DNA from: Comamonas_C sp026954015
GTDB taxonomy: Bacteria > Pseudomonadota > Gammaproteobacteria > Burkholderiales > Burkholderiaceae_C
Assembly: GCA_035063785.1 (NCBI GenBank)
Contig: JAPSFS010000015.1
Span: forward strand, 1-64,000
Direction: 5' to 3'
Length of the DNA stretch: 64,000 nt
Part shown: piece by piece, positions 40,467 to 47,949 of the stretch
How positions within the stretch are numbered: position 1 is the first letter of the stretch
Layout: each line of letters starts with the position of its first letter
Program-made: the position numbers and the translations under genes
The notes under the pieces: model-generated
Seen by the model: only the letters and a program-made list of their open reading frames with translations
Told to the model about the DNA's origin: nothing
The model's database searches: none

Positions 40467-41234
40467 TCAGGCGGCCGTGGGCTGCGCGCCGAGCGCGACC
40501 GAGATGCGCTCGCAGGCGCGGCGCAGCGCCTGCGCCGCGGCGCCGTGCGGGTCCGCCTGCAGCGAGGCCGCCGGGCCCACGAGCGTGAGCGCAAGCAGCA
40601 GATGGCCGTGGGCGTCAAACACCGGCGCGCCCAGCGCGTTGATGCCTGCCGCATATTCGCCCTCGACCACCGTGAGCCCGGTTTCGCGGATGCGCGAGCG
40701 CAGCGCCGCGGGCAACGCGCCGGAGGGTGGCTCGGACCACGCACCGAAAACGCGGCCCGTGGCCGACGTCGGCACGTCAAACAGCGCGCCCTGCGCCACC
40801 CCGACCGAAACGCCCTGCGCCGGCTGGCACACCCGGATCGCGGTGATGCCCGCCTCGGCCTGCACCGCGACGAGGCAGGTGTTGCCCAGCTCCAGCGCGA
40901 GGGCGCGCGCCTCGGCGGCGGCGAGCTCCACCCAATCCTGGCGCGCAAGCCACGCCAGCGCCAGGTTGCGCACCGCCGGGCCGACCTCGTACAGCCCGCT
41001 TTGCGCGTCCTGCCGCACCCAGCCTGCGCGCGCCAGGCTCACGAGGTAGCGGTAGGCCTTGGCGCGGTGCATCTCAGCCTGGCGCGCGAGCTCCGAAAGC
41101 CCGCAGGGCCCGGCCTGCCGCGCCAGCAGGTCGAACAGTGCCAGCCCGATCTCCAGCGACTGGATGCCCACTGCGGCAGGGGCTTGCGTGGCGGTTTGCG
41201 TGGTTTCAGGTGTGGTGGCGGTGGGCTGGTCCAT
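40467..41234 (-). CDS. IclR-family transcriptional regulator
   Basis: In this 255-residue regulator the N-terminal winged helix-turn-helix (IQSLEIGLALFDLLARQAGP, LSELARQAEMHRAKAYRYLV) is followed by the IclR effector domain (LVAVQAEAGITAIRVCQPA, FDVPTSATGRVFGAW, EYAAGINALGAPVFD). It is divergent from the homogentisate-dioxygenase-like gene and probably controls it. The ATG at 41234 was chosen because the region before it is promoter-like. Confidence 0.9.
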   Translation of the reverse strand: MDQPTATTPETTQTATQAPAAVGIQSLEIGLALFDLLARQAGPCGLSELARQAEMHRAKAYRYLVSLARAGWVRQDAQSGLYEVGPAVRNLALAWLARQDWVELAAAEARALALELGNTCLVAVQAEAGITAIRVCQPAQGVSVGVAQGALFDVPTSATGRVFGAWSEPPSGALPAALRSRIRETGLTVVEGEYAAGINALGAPVFDAHGHLLLALTLVGPAASLQADPHGAAAQALRRACERISVALGAQPTAA

Positions 41235-41287
41235 GGGTGATCCTGTGGCGGTTGGCGGCGTGTTCTGCGGGTGTGCGCGGCAAACGC

Positions 41288-41339
41288 TTGACACGTCAAC
41301 GAGTATGCCTTACATTTCGTTTGTTACGTTAAGTGTAAC
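41288..41339 (+). promoter_or_regulatory. Sigma-70 promoter and dyads before the dioxygenase gene
   Basis: TTGACA (41288-41293) and TACATT (41311-41316) are 17 bases apart, a near-consensus promoter facing the dioxygenase gene. The -35 lies in the dyad TTGAC-AC-GTCAA, and GTTAC-GTTAAGT-GTAAC-type half-sites (41323-41327, 41335-41339) follow the -10. Either dyad could be the IclR-family operator. Confidence 0.6.
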
Positions 41340-41376
41340 GACGTTATTATTTAAGCAACACCCCTGGAGATGATCG

Positions 41377-42507
41377 ATGAAGAAGTACATCAGTTTTCCG
41401 TTGCGTGAAGGCGTGCACAGCCGCCAGGCGCACTGTGACATTCCCGACGGCCTGTACGAGCGCGAACACGGGCGCAACGGCTTCTTCGGCCCCGCAAGCC
41501 ACATCCTGCACAAGCACAAGCCCACGGGCTGGACCAAGTGGGAAGGGCCGCTGGAGCTCACGCTGCTGGACCTGAACAAGCTCGAAGACAGCGCCTCCTG
41601 TCCCTGGAAGGCGCGCCGCTTCATGCACAACGCGCAGACGCAGGTGCATTTCTGGAAGTTCGGCGCCTCCATGCCCGACCTGGCGCGCAACGGCGACGGC
41701 GACATGATCCTGTTCTTCCACAAGGGCGAGGGCGACTTCTACTGCGACTACGGCCACATGACGTACCGCGAGGGCGACTACATCAACATCCCGCGCGGCA
41801 CCTCCTGGCGGCTGGAAACCAAGGTGCGCAACGAGGTCTTGAGCATCGAGGCCACCGAAGACCTCTTCGTGCTGCCCGAGCGCGGCATCCTAGGCCACCA
41901 TGCGCAGTTCGACCTGGCGGCGCTGGACACGCCCAGGATCGACGACGCCTTCAAGGCCCAGTACAGCGACACGCGGGAAACGCGCGTGCGCGCCAAGCGC
42001 CGCGGCCAGGTGACCACCGTCACCTTCCCCTACAACTTCCTTGATGCCGTGGGCTGGCACGGCGACTGCGTGCCCGTCAAGCTCAACTGGCGCGACATCC
42101 GCGAGCTGCTCTCGGACCGCTACCACCTGCCGCCCACGGTGCACGCCACGTTCCTGTCCAACACCATCATCGTCTGCACCTTCGCGCCGCGCCCGATCGA
42201 GAGCGACCCCGGTGCACTCAAGGTGCCGTTCTTTCACAACAACGACGAGTTCGACGAGTCGATCTTCTACCACCAGGGCAACTTCTTCTCGCGTGACAAC
42301 ATCAAGCCCGGCATGTTCACGCTGCACCCCTCGGGCTTTCACCACGGCCCGCACCCCAAGGCGTTTGCCGCGGCGGCCGCCAACAACCAGGGCGAGCGCA
42401 AGTACACCGACGAGGTGGCGGTGATGATCGATTCGCGCTACCCGCTGGAGCTGGACGACGTGGCCGCCGTGAAGGTGCCCAATTACATCGATTCCTGGAA
42501 AGAGTAA
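41377..42507 (+). CDS. Homogentisate 1,2-dioxygenase-family protein
   Basis: This 376-residue cupin-fold protein related to homogentisate dioxygenase opens LREGVHSRQAHCDIPDGLYE and has GDGDMILFFHKGEGDFYCDY (cupin 1) and EGDYINIPRGTSWRL. The C-terminal metal site region is FTLHPSGFHHGPHPKAF. It is about 55-70 residues shorter than well-studied bacterial and human enzymes, so the substrate may be another hydroxylated aromatic. The divergent IclR regulator supports an aromatic-degradation role. No maleylacetoacetate isomerase or fumarylacetoacetase gene is adjacent. Confidence 0.82.
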   Translation: MKKYISFPLREGVHSRQAHCDIPDGLYEREHGRNGFFGPASHILHKHKPTGWTKWEGPLELTLLDLNKLEDSASCPWKARRFMHNAQTQVHFWKFGASMPDLARNGDGDMILFFHKGEGDFYCDYGHMTYREGDYINIPRGTSWRLETKVRNEVLSIEATEDLFVLPERGILGHHAQFDLAALDTPRIDDAFKAQYSDTRETRVRAKRRGQVTTVTFPYNFLDAVGWHGDCVPVKLNWRDIRELLSDRYHLPPTVHATFLSNTIIVCTFAPRPIESDPGALKVPFFHNNDEFDESIFYHQGNFFSRDNIKPGMFTLHPSGFHHGPHPKAFAAAAANNQGERKYTDEVAVMIDSRYPLELDDVAAVKVPNYIDSWKE

Positions 42508-42526
42508 GCGGCGTACATCACAAAAA

Positions 42527-42564
42527 GCGCGGCAAGGTCGCCCGCCTTGTCGCGCTTTTGTTTT
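42527..42564 (+). terminator. Terminator after the dioxygenase gene
   Basis: GCGCGGCAAGG pairs with CCTTGTCGCGC (one mismatch) around TCGCCCG and is followed by TTTTGTTTT. A-tract on the other side could also serve the amidase direction. Confidence 0.85.
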
Positions 42565-42568
42565 GAGA

Positions 42569-42604
42569 GCTGCTGGCGCTTGCTGGGAAAGCGCTGGAGG
42601 CCAA
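42569..42604. repeat. Interspersed hairpin repeat, copy B
   Basis: GGCGCTTGCTGGGAAAGCGC followed by TGGAGGCCAA matches the repeat at 38021-38056, with the same GCGCTT/AAGCGC stem. It lies between two converging genes. Confidence 0.7.
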
Positions 42605-42610
42605 TCTGGG

Positions 42611-44047
42611 TTAAATTTCAGTGCTGCCAAGGGGCGGGCGGGCGCCGCCATCGGGTGGCTGCGGCCATGGTGGCAGCGGTGCGCGCAGTTGCTCGTATGC
42701 ATGCGCCACCTGCAGCACGCCCAGGTCGTCGAAGCGCTGTCCCGCAATCTGCAGACCGATGGGCAGGCCGCCCTTCGTCATGCCGCAACTGAGCGACGCC
42801 GCGGGTTGCTCCGACATGTTGAACGGCACGGTGAACGCGATGTGCTCCAGCGGGCGCAGCGGATCGTCGGTGGGCGAGGGCAGCGCCGCGTCGAATGCCG
42901 TGATCGGCGCGGTGGGCGAGAGCACGTAGTCCACCTGCGAGCACGCGAGCACGGTGGCCACGCGGGTCGCGTAAAACTGCTGGCTTGCGCCGTACACCTC
43001 ACGCGCGCTCAGGCTGGCGGCGCTCTCGGCCCAGGTGCGGATGTAGGGCAGCACCCTGGCGCGCGCCGCGGGCGTCAGGCCGCACAGATCGGCGTACGAG
43101 CGCATGCGCCAGTAGTGATCCATGCCGTCGAGCATCTCGCGCGTGAGAAACGGCTGCATCGGCACGACGATCGCGCCCGCGGCCTCGAACAGCCGTGCGG
43201 CGGTGGTGATCGCCTGGCGCACCTCGGGCGCGACCGGCAAGCCGCACCCGGCATCCAGGAGCAGCCCCAGGCGCAGGCCGCGCAGGTGCTCGACGGGCAC
43301 CGCGCAGCGCTCCCAGGCGATCGCCTGCGCGGGCAGGCTCATGCTGTCGCGTACGTCGGGCTGCGCGAGCACCGACATCATGAGCGCGGCGTCGCCTGCG
43401 CTGCGCGTGATCGGGCCCGCGGCGCGGCCCACGTAGGGCGGATCGATCGGCACCCGGCCCAGACTGGGTTTGAGGCCGAACACACCGCACCACGCGGCGG
43501 GCAGGCGGATCGAGCCGCCGATGTCCGTGCCCACATGCAGCGGCGCATAGCCCGCGGCAGCGGCGGCCCCCGCCCCGGCGCTGGAGCCGCCCGGCCCCTT
43601 GTTGAGGTTCCACGGGTTGCGCGTGAGCGGGTGCAGGCTCGACACGCCGGAGGACAGCATGCCGTAGTCGGGCATGGTCGTCTTGCACAGCAGCACCGCG
43701 CCCGCTTCACGCAGGCGCTGCGCGGGCGGTGCGTTCACGCGCGAGGGCACGAGCCGCGTCGCGGCCGTTCCGAGCGGCGTGGGGTCGCCGAGCGTGGCGA
43801 TGTTTTCCTTGAGCGTCATCGGCACGCCGTCGAGCGGGCCGCAGGGCGCGCCGCGCAGCCAGCGCGACTCGCTCGCGCGGGCCTGATCGAGCGCCCGCTC
43901 GGGGCGCAGCAGGTAGCTTGCGCGCAGGTGCGGCTCCCAGCGCTCAATGTGGGCCAGCAGGGCCTGGGTTGCCTCCAGCGGCGAGAGGCTGCGCTCGCGG
44001 TAGGCGTGCAGCAACTGCCGCGCGCTGAGCTCGTGCACCGCTGTCAT
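42611..44047 (-). CDS. Amidase signature family enzyme
   Basis: This 478-residue amidase has the Ser-cisSer-Lys triad regions: PMTLKENIATLGDPTPLG (Lys), NKGPGGSSAGAGAAAAAGY (cis-Ser), then VGTDIGGSIRLPAAWCGVFG (nucleophile Ser). Substrate not predictable; candidates include aryl amides or hydrazides. It overlaps the pth stop region by four bases and is transcribed after pth, an unusual pairing of functions that may only reflect shared transcription. Confidence 0.9.
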   Translation of the reverse strand: MTAVHELSARQLLHAYRERSLSPLEATQALLAHIERWEPHLRASYLLRPERALDQARASESRWLRGAPCGPLDGVPMTLKENIATLGDPTPLGTAATRLVPSRVNAPPAQRLREAGAVLLCKTTMPDYGMLSSGVSSLHPLTRNPWNLNKGPGGSSAGAGAAAAAGYAPLHVGTDIGGSIRLPAAWCGVFGLKPSLGRVPIDPPYVGRAAGPITRSAGDAALMMSVLAQPDVRDSMSLPAQAIAWERCAVPVEHLRGLRLGLLLDAGCGLPVAPEVRQAITTAARLFEAAGAIVVPMQPFLTREMLDGMDHYWRMRSYADLCGLTPAARARVLPYIRTWAESAASLSAREVYGASQQFYATRVATVLACSQVDYVLSPTAPITAFDAALPSPTDDPLRPLEHIAFTVPFNMSEQPAASLSCGMTKGGLPIGLQIAGQRFDDLGVLQVAHAYEQLRAPLPPWPQPPDGGARPPLGSTEI

Positions 44048-44619
44048 GACGCGGGCGTGTTGATGCGCTGCGTGGCCTTGTCCATCGCGCCGTCGAGCAG
44101 CTCGGGCGTGCAGGCAAGCGCGTGGTCGATCGCGCCCTCGATCAGTTGCCGGTCCTGCGGCGCGGGGCGCCCGAGCACCCAGTGCACCACCTCGGTCTTC
44201 ACGCCCGGATGGCCTATGCCCAGGCGCAGGCGCCAGTAGTCGCTCGCGCCCAGTTGCGCGTGGATGTCGCGCAGGCCGTTGTGCCCGCCATGGCTGCCGC
44301 CGTGCTTGAGCTTGACCTGGCCGGGCGCGAAATCGAGCTCGTCGTGCACCACGAGGATTTCCTCGGGGGCGATCTTGTAGAAGCGCGCCAGCGCGGCCAC
44401 CGAGCGGCCCGACGCATTCATGAAGGTCTGCGGCTTGAGCAGCCAGAGCGTGCGCCCCTGCACGCTGGTGCGCGCCATCCAGCCTTGGCAGCTGCGCTCG
44501 GGGGCGAGCTGCACGCGCAGCTGGTTTGCAAACGCGTCGATCCACCAGAACCCCACGTTGTGCCGCGTCTTCTCATACTCCGGGCCAGGGTTGCCCAAGC
44601 CCACGAACAGTCTGATCAT
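44044..44619 (-). CDS. pth: Peptidyl-tRNA hydrolase
   Basis: This 191-residue enzyme releases peptides from prematurely dropped peptidyl-tRNA. FVGLGNPGPEYEKTRHNVGF contains the catalytic His, with LLKPQTFMNASGRSV and VVHDELDFAPGQVKLK. It lies downstream of rplY and prs, the usual order in this lineage, but separated from rplY by a terminator. Confidence 0.96.
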   Translation of the reverse strand: MIRLFVGLGNPGPEYEKTRHNVGFWWIDAFANQLRVQLAPERSCQGWMARTSVQGRTLWLLKPQTFMNASGRSVAALARFYKIAPEEILVVHDELDFAPGQVKLKHGGSHGGHNGLRDIHAQLGASDYWRLRLGIGHPGVKTEVVHWVLGRPAPQDRQLIEGAIDHALACTPELLDGAMDKATQRINTPAS

Positions 44620-44660
44620 GGTGTTCGATTATCGGATCGCCAGCCCGTGTGATGGCCGCC

Positions 44661-44687
44661 AAAAAAATGGCCCGCGTGCTGCGGGCC
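44661..44687 (-). terminator. Terminator after rplY
   Basis: On the minus strand GGCCCGC-AGCAC-GCGGGCC is followed by ATTTTTTT, 32 bases past the rplY stop. Confidence 0.9.
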
Positions 44688-44718
44688 ACGGTGTCGTGCG
44701 CGGCAGTCGCCGCGGGTA

Positions 44719-45372
44719 TCACTTCTTGGCTGCTGGCGCAGCGGCCGGTTCCGCCGCGGGCGCGGCGGCTGCTGGCGTGGCGGTGGCATCCGTGGCGTCT
44801 TCCTCGATCACCTCGGGCAGCTTGACGGAGACGAGCGCGGGGTTCTTGTTGGAGCCGCGCACCACCGCCTTCACACCCGCGGGCAGCGAGATCGACTGCA
44901 GGCCCGGAATGACCTTGGAGGTCAGGCCGCTCAGGTCCACGCTGATGTGCTCGGGCAGCGCCGCGGGCATGCACAGGACGTCGAGTTCGTGGATCAGCGG
45001 CGCGACGGTGCAGCCTTCGGTGACCACGGCGGGGCACCGCTCGATGCCCTCGAAGTGCAGCGGCACCTTCATGTGGATGCGCGTCTTGTCGTCGATGCGC
45101 TGGAAATCCACGTGCAGGATCTGCTGCTTGTAGGGGTGGTATTGCACGTCGCGCAGCAGCACCTTGCTGGTCTGTCCGGCCAGTTCCATCTCGAGGATGG
45201 TGGAGTGGAAGGCCTCCTTCTGCAGGGCGTGCCACAGCGCGTTGTGATCGAGCTCGATCATCGTGGGCTGCCCGCCCGCGCCATAGACGATGCCGGGCGC
45301 GCGACCCGTGATGCGCAGACGGCGGCTCGCACCCGTACCTTGCGCGCTGCGCTCAAAAGCGACGAATTTCAT
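44719..45372 (-). CDS. rplY: 50S ribosomal protein L25 (CTC form)
   Basis: This 217-residue long-form L25/Ctc binds 5S rRNA with its N-terminal domain (FVAFERSAQGTGASRRLRI, GRAPGIVYGAGGQP) and has the beta-barrel Ctc domain after it (HMKVPLHFEGIERCPAV). The alanine-rich tail ends PAAEPAAAPAAKK. A terminator separates it from prs upstream and another from pth downstream. Confidence 0.96.
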   Translation of the reverse strand: MKFVAFERSAQGTGASRRLRITGRAPGIVYGAGGQPTMIELDHNALWHALQKEAFHSTILEMELAGQTSKVLLRDVQYHPYKQQILHVDFQRIDDKTRIHMKVPLHFEGIERCPAVVTEGCTVAPLIHELDVLCMPAALPEHISVDLSGLTSKVIPGLQSISLPAGVKAVVRGSNKNPALVSVKLPEVIEEDATDATATPAAAAPAAEPAAAPAAKK

Positions 45373-45421
45373 GTGAAAACTCCAATGGTTGGGCGGCCGC
45401 GACCAGCCTGCCCGCCTTTTG

Positions 45422-45450
45422 AAAAACCCCCGTGCACCATGCGGCGGGGG
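45422..45450 (-). terminator. Terminator between prs and rplY
   Basis: CCCCCG pairs with CGGGGG around a 12-base loop, then five T residues on the minus strand. It lies 23 bases after the prs stop. Confidence 0.85.
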
Positions 45451-45472
45451 TGGTACTGTTCTGCGGCAGTGT

Positions 45473-46438
45473 CTAGCTGAACTCCGAGAACAGGCTCATC
45501 ACCGACGCTCCGCTGGCGATGCGCTGTATCGTTTCGGCGAACAGCGGTGCCACGGAGAGCTGGCGAATCTTGGAGCATCCCCGGGCGGCCTCGCTCAGCG
45601 GGATGGTGTTGGTGACGACCACCTCGTCGAGCACGTCGCCTTGCGTGATGCGTTCGATCGCGGGGCCGGAGAAGATCGGGTGCGTGCAGTACGCATAGAC
45701 CCGCTTGGCGCCGCGCTCCTTGAGCGCGCCCGCGGCCTTCACCAGCGTGCCGGCGGTGTCGATCATGTCGTCCATGATGACGCAGTTGCGCCCGTCGATG
45801 TCGCCGATGACGTTCATCACCTCGGACACGTTGGGCTTGGGGCGGCGCTTGTCGATGATGGCCAGATCGCAGCCGAGCTGCTTGGCGAGCGCCCGTGCGC
45901 GCACCACGCCGCCCACGTCGGGGCTCACGACGATGAGATCGTGGTACTTCTTCTCGTTCAGGTCGCGCAGCAGCACGGGCGACGCGTAGATGTTGTCCAC
46001 CGGGATGTCGAAGAACCCCTGGATCTGGTCGGCGTGCAGGTCCATCGTGAGCAAGCGGTTCACGCCCACGGCCTGCAGCATGTTGGCCACCACCTTGGCC
46101 GAGATCGGCACGCGCGTGGAGCGCGGACGCCGGTCCTGGCGGGCGTAGCCGAAATACGGGATGACGGCGCTGATGCGCTCGGCCGACGCGCGCTTGAGCG
46201 CGTCCACCATCACCAGCAGCTCCATCAGGTTGTCGTTCGTCGGCGCGCAGGTCGATTGCACGATGAAGATGTCGCGCGCACGCACGTTCTGCTTGATTTC
46301 GACGTTGACTTCGCCGTCCGAGAAGCGCCCGACCTGCATCGCGCCGAGCGAGATGCCGAGCGCCTGCGCGATCTCGGTTGCGAGCACCGGGTTCGCATTG
46401 CCCGTGAAAACCATGAAATCGGTGTGATGGGCTTGCAT
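45473..46438 (-). CDS. prs: Ribose-phosphate pyrophosphokinase
   Basis: This 321-residue PRPP synthase makes the precursor for nucleotides, histidine and NAD. Family marks: MVFTGNANPVLATEIAQALG, FIVQSTCAPTNDNLMELLVM, YFGYARQDRRPRSTRVPIS, VVSPDVGGVVRARALAK, and the PRPP loop VIMDDMIDTAGTLVKAA. Gene order prs-rplY-pth is conserved in beta-proteobacteria. The tRNA-Gln gene lies 45 bases upstream on the same strand. Confidence 0.97.
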   Translation of the reverse strand: MQAHHTDFMVFTGNANPVLATEIAQALGISLGAMQVGRFSDGEVNVEIKQNVRARDIFIVQSTCAPTNDNLMELLVMVDALKRASAERISAVIPYFGYARQDRRPRSTRVPISAKVVANMLQAVGVNRLLTMDLHADQIQGFFDIPVDNIYASPVLLRDLNEKKYHDLIVVSPDVGGVVRARALAKQLGCDLAIIDKRRPKPNVSEVMNVIGDIDGRNCVIMDDMIDTAGTLVKAAGALKERGAKRVYAYCTHPIFSGPAIERITQGDVLDEVVVTNTIPLSEAARGCSKIRQLSVAPLFAETIQRIASGASVMSLFSEFS

Positions 46439-46483
46439 GGGTGTCTCGAATCTCTGGCGATGGGTAGCGCGGGGCCTGGCAGG

Positions 46484-46560
46484 TGGCAGGGGAGGAAGGA
46501 TTCGAACCCTCGCATGCCGGAATCAAAATCCGGTGCCTTGACCAGCTTGGCTACTCCCCT
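46484..46560 (-). tRNA. tRNA-Gln(UUG)
   Basis: The minus strand gives a 77-base cloverleaf with acceptor AGGGGAG/CTCCCCT, anticodon stem-loop CCGGA-TTTTGAT-TCCGG with anticodon TTG, T-arm with GTTCGAATC, discriminator G and encoded CCA. It lies between ispE and prs, a common arrangement in this group. Confidence 0.96.
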
Positions 46561-46595
46561 ACACGGGCCGCACGCCGGGGCGCTTGGCCTTGCAA

Positions 46596-47462
46596 TCATT
46601 CATCCCGTGCCCATTCCGCAAGCGGATGAAGGCCGAGATTTTCACACACTTTGACAGTCCAGCCCTCAGGTGCGCCGGCCCTATCTGGCGTGTGCTTCAC
46701 CGGTGCGAACACCGCGCTGCCGGACCCCGTCATGCGCCCCGTGTACCCCCGATCCCGCAGCCAGTTCAAGGCCGCGGTCACCTCAGGGCAAAGCGCTTGC
46801 GCGACCGGCTGCAAGTCGTTTCTGCCAAACAGGAACGGCTCACGTGTCTGCATTTCAGCGAAGCCTGCAATTGTAGCAGCTTGCGTGTCGCGCCCGAGGG
46901 CTGGATGTCGGAAGATTTCACCCGTATCCAGGCCCGAGGCGGGCTTGACGACGATGAAGCGCTGGCCGGGCACAAGCACCCCGTCGGGCAGCGGTGTCAG
47001 CACCTCGCCCGCGCCTTCGACCCAGGCGTTGCGCCCGCCGATGAAGAACGGCAGGTCAGCGCCCAGCGGCCTGGCGATTGCTTGCAGTTGCGCGCGCGTC
47101 AGCTTCAGGCCCCACAGCCGGTTGAGCGCAAGCAGCGTGCTGGCACCGTCGGACGAGCCGCCGCCCAGCCCGGCCTGCGCGGGGATGCGCTTGGCAATGC
47201 GGATGTGCGCGCCCTGCGTGCATCCGGTGGCCGCCTGCAGCGCGCGCGCGGCGCGCAGACACAGGTCGTCGGCCGGCAGCGGTGCCGTGAGGTCTTCGCG
47301 GCTCAGCGCCGCGTCGCCGCGCCGCTCGAGGTGCAGCGTGTCGCACCAGTCGATCAGCATGAACACCGACTGCAGCAGGTGGTAGCCGTCGCTGCGCCGA
47401 CCGGTGACGTGCAAAAAGAGGTTCAGCTTGGCGGGTGCCGGAACGTCGTAGAGCGCGCGCAT
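46596..47462 (-). CDS. ispE: 4-diphosphocytidyl-2-C-methyl-D-erythritol kinase
   Basis: This 288-residue GHMP-family kinase belongs to the MEP isoprenoid pathway. Marks: DVPAPAKLNLFLHVTGRRSD at the start, the ATP loop RIPAQAGLGGGSSDGASTLL, and RMTGSGSAVFAPV near the end. ATG at 47462 lies four bases past the lolB stop, so ispE is translated with lolB. Confidence 0.96.
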   Translation of the reverse strand: MRALYDVPAPAKLNLFLHVTGRRSDGYHLLQSVFMLIDWCDTLHLERRGDAALSREDLTAPLPADDLCLRAARALQAATGCTQGAHIRIAKRIPAQAGLGGGSSDGASTLLALNRLWGLKLTRAQLQAIARPLGADLPFFIGGRNAWVEGAGEVLTPLPDGVLVPGQRFIVVKPASGLDTGEIFRHPALGRDTQAATIAGFAEMQTREPFLFGRNDLQPVAQALCPEVTAALNWLRDRGYTGRMTGSGSAVFAPVKHTPDRAGAPEGWTVKVCENLGLHPLAEWARDE

Positions 47463-47466
47463 GGCG

Positions 47467-47949
47467 TCACCGATCGAACACGACGCGCAGCACCGCGCGC
47501 GGCAGCGGCGCAAGGCGCGTGGCGGTGATGCGGCCCGCGGGCAGGCTGCTCAGGTCGGCGTACCAGCCGCTCGCCTCGGCCTCCTCGCCGTGCAGCCAGG
47601 CAAACAGCGCCGCGATGGGCAGGGTGCTGCCGGCAATCGCCTCGGTCAGCGCCGCGATCGACGTCGACCGACGTATCTGCTTGCCGTCGTCCAGCGTCGC
47701 GCTTCCGGGTTGCCAGCGCACGCGGGCGATCACGTTGCCCAGGGGATTGAACAGCGCAAGCTCGCCACGCCCGGCGTTGCCCTGCAATTCGAAGCCCGCG
47801 GAAAACGACTGCGCCGACGTGTCCTCGACGAGCAGCGCGAGGCGGCCGCTCCAGGCGTCTTCGGTGTGCGGCGCGCCGCGCGGCGGCTGCGCGCATGCCG
47901 CAACCAGCCCGCTGGCCATTGCGGCAAGCCACAGCCGGCGTGTCGTCAA
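47467..47949 (-). CDS. lolB: Outer-membrane lipoprotein chaperone LolB
   Basis: This 160-residue lipoprotein has signal RRLWLAAMASGLVAAC with lipobox V-A-A-C and then AWSGRLALLVEDTSAQSFSA, FELQGNAGRGELALFNPLGN and WQPGSATLDDGKQIRRS, as in LolB. It inserts lipoproteins delivered by LolA into the outer membrane. I place the start at TTG 47949, since it gives a complete signal peptide and its TTGA overlaps the upstream stop; the first ATG would cut away the positively charged n-region. Confidence 0.88.
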   Translation of the reverse strand: MTTRRLWLAAMASGLVAACAQPPRGAPHTEDAWSGRLALLVEDTSAQSFSAGFELQGNAGRGELALFNPLGNVIARVRWQPGSATLDDGKQIRRSTSIAALTEAIAGSTLPIAALFAWLHGEEAEASGWYADLSSLPAGRITATRLAPLPRAVLRVVFDR

